A stretch of DNA of 6,120 nt, taken from positions 1 to 6,120 of the forward strand of contig MVCT01000081.1 of NCBI GenBank assembly GCA_002049945.1. Direction: 5' to 3'. The notes under the pieces are model-generated. The model was not told where the DNA came from. It was given only the letters and a program-made list of their open reading frames with translations, and ran no database searches. This document shows, in pieces, positions 5,135 through 6,120 of the stretch (position 1 is its first letter; each line of letters opens with the position of its first letter). This stretch comes from Candidatus Cloacimonas sp. 4484_140. Its GTDB lineage: Bacteria > Cloacimonadota > Cloacimonadia > JGIOTU-2. Position numbers and translations under genes: made by a program.

Positions 5135-5155
5135 ATGTTCGTTCTGACCGAACAT
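5135..5155. repeat. GTTCR-N7-YGAAC inverted repeat, copy 3
   Basis: ATGTTCG (5135-5141) and CGAACAT (5149-5155) form perfect 7-bp arms around TTCTGAC. Relative to copy 1 the innermost pair has changed from A-T to G-C on both sides, so pairing is kept while the sequence changes. Downstream TACCAAACA resembles TACTGAACG of copy 1. Confidence 0.5.
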
Positions 5156-5275
5156 GCGTATTTACCAAACATTTTTGTCAAGTTGCGAAAAACTTCAGAT
5201 AACCCAATTTGAGTTTAGATTGATTAGAGAAATTCGTTTCGATCTTTCTTAACATGATTCTTTATATTCTTCATT

Positions 5276-5402
5276 CTCTGCCTGCCGAGTCGTATTCCGA
5301 TTTATCGGAAGAAGACTTCTGTCCTCTGCTTGCCGAGTATCCACCAACTGGCTGAGAAGACTGGTGCTCTCTGCCTGTCACGGGGTAGTGCAACGAAGAC
5401 GG
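5276..5402 (-). repeat. Tandem array of three hairpin-repeat units, related to the element upstream of nfeD
   Basis: On the plus strand CTCTGCC/T starts units at 5276, 5324 and 5369 (48- and 45-bp spacing), and GAAGAC recurs at 5311, 5356 and 5395. The first two units share TGCCGAGT; the third is partial and diverged. Read on the minus strand each unit is GTCTTC, a variable inverted repeat, then GGCAGAG or AAGCAGAG. The inverted repeats differ: TTCCGAT/ATCGGAA (5295-5301 and 5304-5310) in the first, CCA/TGG in the second, CAC/GTG in the third. The second unit (5337-5361) matches 972-996 in reverse complement at 22 of 25 positions. The array lies about 50 bp past the cyclase stop and may trim its mRNA. 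Confidence 0.65.
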
Positions 5403-5453
5403 ATGGTACAATTTTTTGGCTTGAGTTTAGTTCAGTTAATGCAATTATATTTC

Positions 5454-6120
5454 CTACTCTATCGTCTTCTGTACATTCACATCTTCTTTGAGGGAGATCA
5501 ATTCATACAATTTGAACGGCTTACCTTTTCCTCGAAGAGTTTTTATGTCCAGATAACGAGCTTCAACTTTTTCCTTCACTGCTTCATAAGTGGTTTCACT
5601 GCTAATAATATGATTTTTTGTTTCATATATTTTATTCATTGGCTCGATGCGCGCTCCGGTATTAATGGTATCCCCAATCGCTGTATAATCGAAGATCTGC
5701 TCTGAGCCAAGATTTCCCACAAGTGCCGAACCGGTATGAATTCCAATACCAAACTGCACAGGATCTTTGCCCTCTTTTTCCCATTTTGCTTGTAATTTTC
5801 TCAAGCGTTCAGCCATTATCAGCGCCGTTTTGCACGCATTGTAGGCATGCATCTCATAGTAATAGGGAACGCCGAAAAGCACCATAATAGCATCACCAAT
5901 GAACTTGTCAACCGTTCCGCTGTTATCCTTGACTACATCCACCATCTCGGTTAAATATTCACGCAGAATCTCCACAACTTCCTGGGTCTCATGCTGCTCG
6001 GAATAAGCCGTAAAGGAACGAAGGTCGGAGAAGAGCACAGTGAGTTCCTGAATCTTACCACCAAATTTAAGACGCTTGGGGTCTTTCACGATAATATCCA
6101 CAATATCCTTTGCTACGTAT
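5454..6120 (-). CDS. Class III adenylate cyclase, catalytic C-terminal part; N-terminus outside window
   Basis: Family role: converts ATP to cAMP as a dimer, usually driven by an N-terminal sensor. The frame is open to the window edge (YVAKDIVDIIVKDP precedes the GTG at 6101), so that GTG is internal and the gene is truncated by the window. The domain is complete from LKFGGKIQELTVLFSDLRSF onward. The metal-binding Asp codons are at 6026-6024 (FSDLRSFT) and 5894-5892 (GDAIMVLFG). Adenine-selecting Lys (5906-5904, in VDKFIGD) and Asp (5690-5688, in FDYTAIGD) point to ATP rather than GTP. The transition-state Asn and Arg are at 5663-5661 and 5651-5649 (NTGARIE). It ends in a typical KGKPFKLYEL strand, with the TAG stop at 5456-5454. 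All catalytic residues are present, so it should be active. It converges on the HAD gene across a 749-bp repeat-rich gap, with no terminator seen. Confidence 0.92.
   Translation of the reverse strand, partial: YVAKDIVDIIVKDPKRLKFGGKIQELTVLFSDLRSFTAYSEQHETQEVVEILREYLTEMVDVVKDNSGTVDKFIGDAIMVLFGVPYYYEMHAYNACKTALIMAERLRKLQAKWEKEGKDPVQFGIGIHTGSALVGNLGSEQIFDYTAIGDTINTGARIEPMNKIYETKNHIISSETTYEAVKEKVEARYLDIKTLRGKGKPFKLYELISLKEDVNVQKTIE

Larger units (their letters stand above)
4705..5453. other. 749-bp convergent intergenic region without a credible gene
   Basis: This lies between the 3' ends of the HAD gene and the cyclase gene. No frame shows protein-like sequence; the open frame from 5364 is the antisense shadow of the cyclase. 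Its unusual length for a convergent junction is filled by structure: a weak hairpin, three GTTCR-N7-YGAAC hairpins (4833-5155), a GATCGATC double palindrome (4931-4947) and a tandem array (5276 to about 5402), each listed separately. No strong intrinsic terminator (GC stem plus T-run) is seen for either flanking gene. Confidence 0.7.

Noticed and set aside
4833..5155. CRISPR array from the three similar repeats
   Set aside because: Spacing is irregular (239 and 63 bp), copies are diverged, and no cas genes are present.
5364..5705. Plus-strand open frame of 113 codons over the cyclase 3' end
   Set aside because: It is antisense to conserved cyclase sequence and starts within the hairpin-repeat array; its translation is not protein-like.

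Overview
The window looks like chromosomal DNA from an AT-rich, Gram-negative-type bacterium. An outer membrane is suggested by a lipoprotein with a clean lipobox and by a secreted or membrane protein with a classical signal peptide. The gene mix (a GlgE-type maltosyltransferase, a full-length NfeD protease, a TPR lipoprotein and a class III cyclase) and the dispersed hairpin repeats between genes would fit an uncultured FCB-group or Cloacimonadota-like lineage. That placement is an impression from content and style, not something the sequence proves.

Layout. (1) 1-893, minus strand: the N-terminal 297 codons of a GlgE-like maltosyltransferase, cut by the window edge just after its catalytic Asp. 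It appears to lack the helical domain S found in characterised GlgE enzymes. (2) 894-1239: a divergent intergenic region filled largely by a repeat element. It has a perfect 16-bp palindrome, a second hairpin, 10-bp-spaced CGCAGA units, and inverted CACGAAAA-type flanks. (3) 1240-4704, plus strand: a five-gene co-directional run of NfeD-type membrane protease, TPR lipoprotein, two tandem paralogous small membrane proteins (64 and 59 aa), and a beta-phosphoglucomutase-like HAD enzyme with a TTG start. Gaps are 52, 38, 76 and 23 nt. (4) 4705-5453: a 749-bp convergent intergenic region with no credible gene but much structure. It holds three copies of a GTTCR-N7-YGAAC hairpin with a compensatory pair, a GATCGATC double palindrome, and a tandem array of about 45-48-bp units. 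The middle array unit is related, in opposite orientation, to the repeat upstream of NfeD. (5) 5454-6120, minus strand: the catalytic C-terminus of an adenylate cyclase whose N-terminus lies outside the window.

How the genes may work together. NfeD and the TPR lipoprotein are both envelope proteins and are probably co-transcribed, followed by the two small membrane proteins, so envelope maintenance is a reasonable guess. The HAD enzyme and GlgE could both belong to alpha-glucan, trehalose or maltose phosphate metabolism, but they are not in one operon. The cyclase would make cAMP in response to an unseen N-terminal sensor. The points most worth a second look are the shortened GlgE, the twin small membrane proteins and the two families of structured intergenic repeats.
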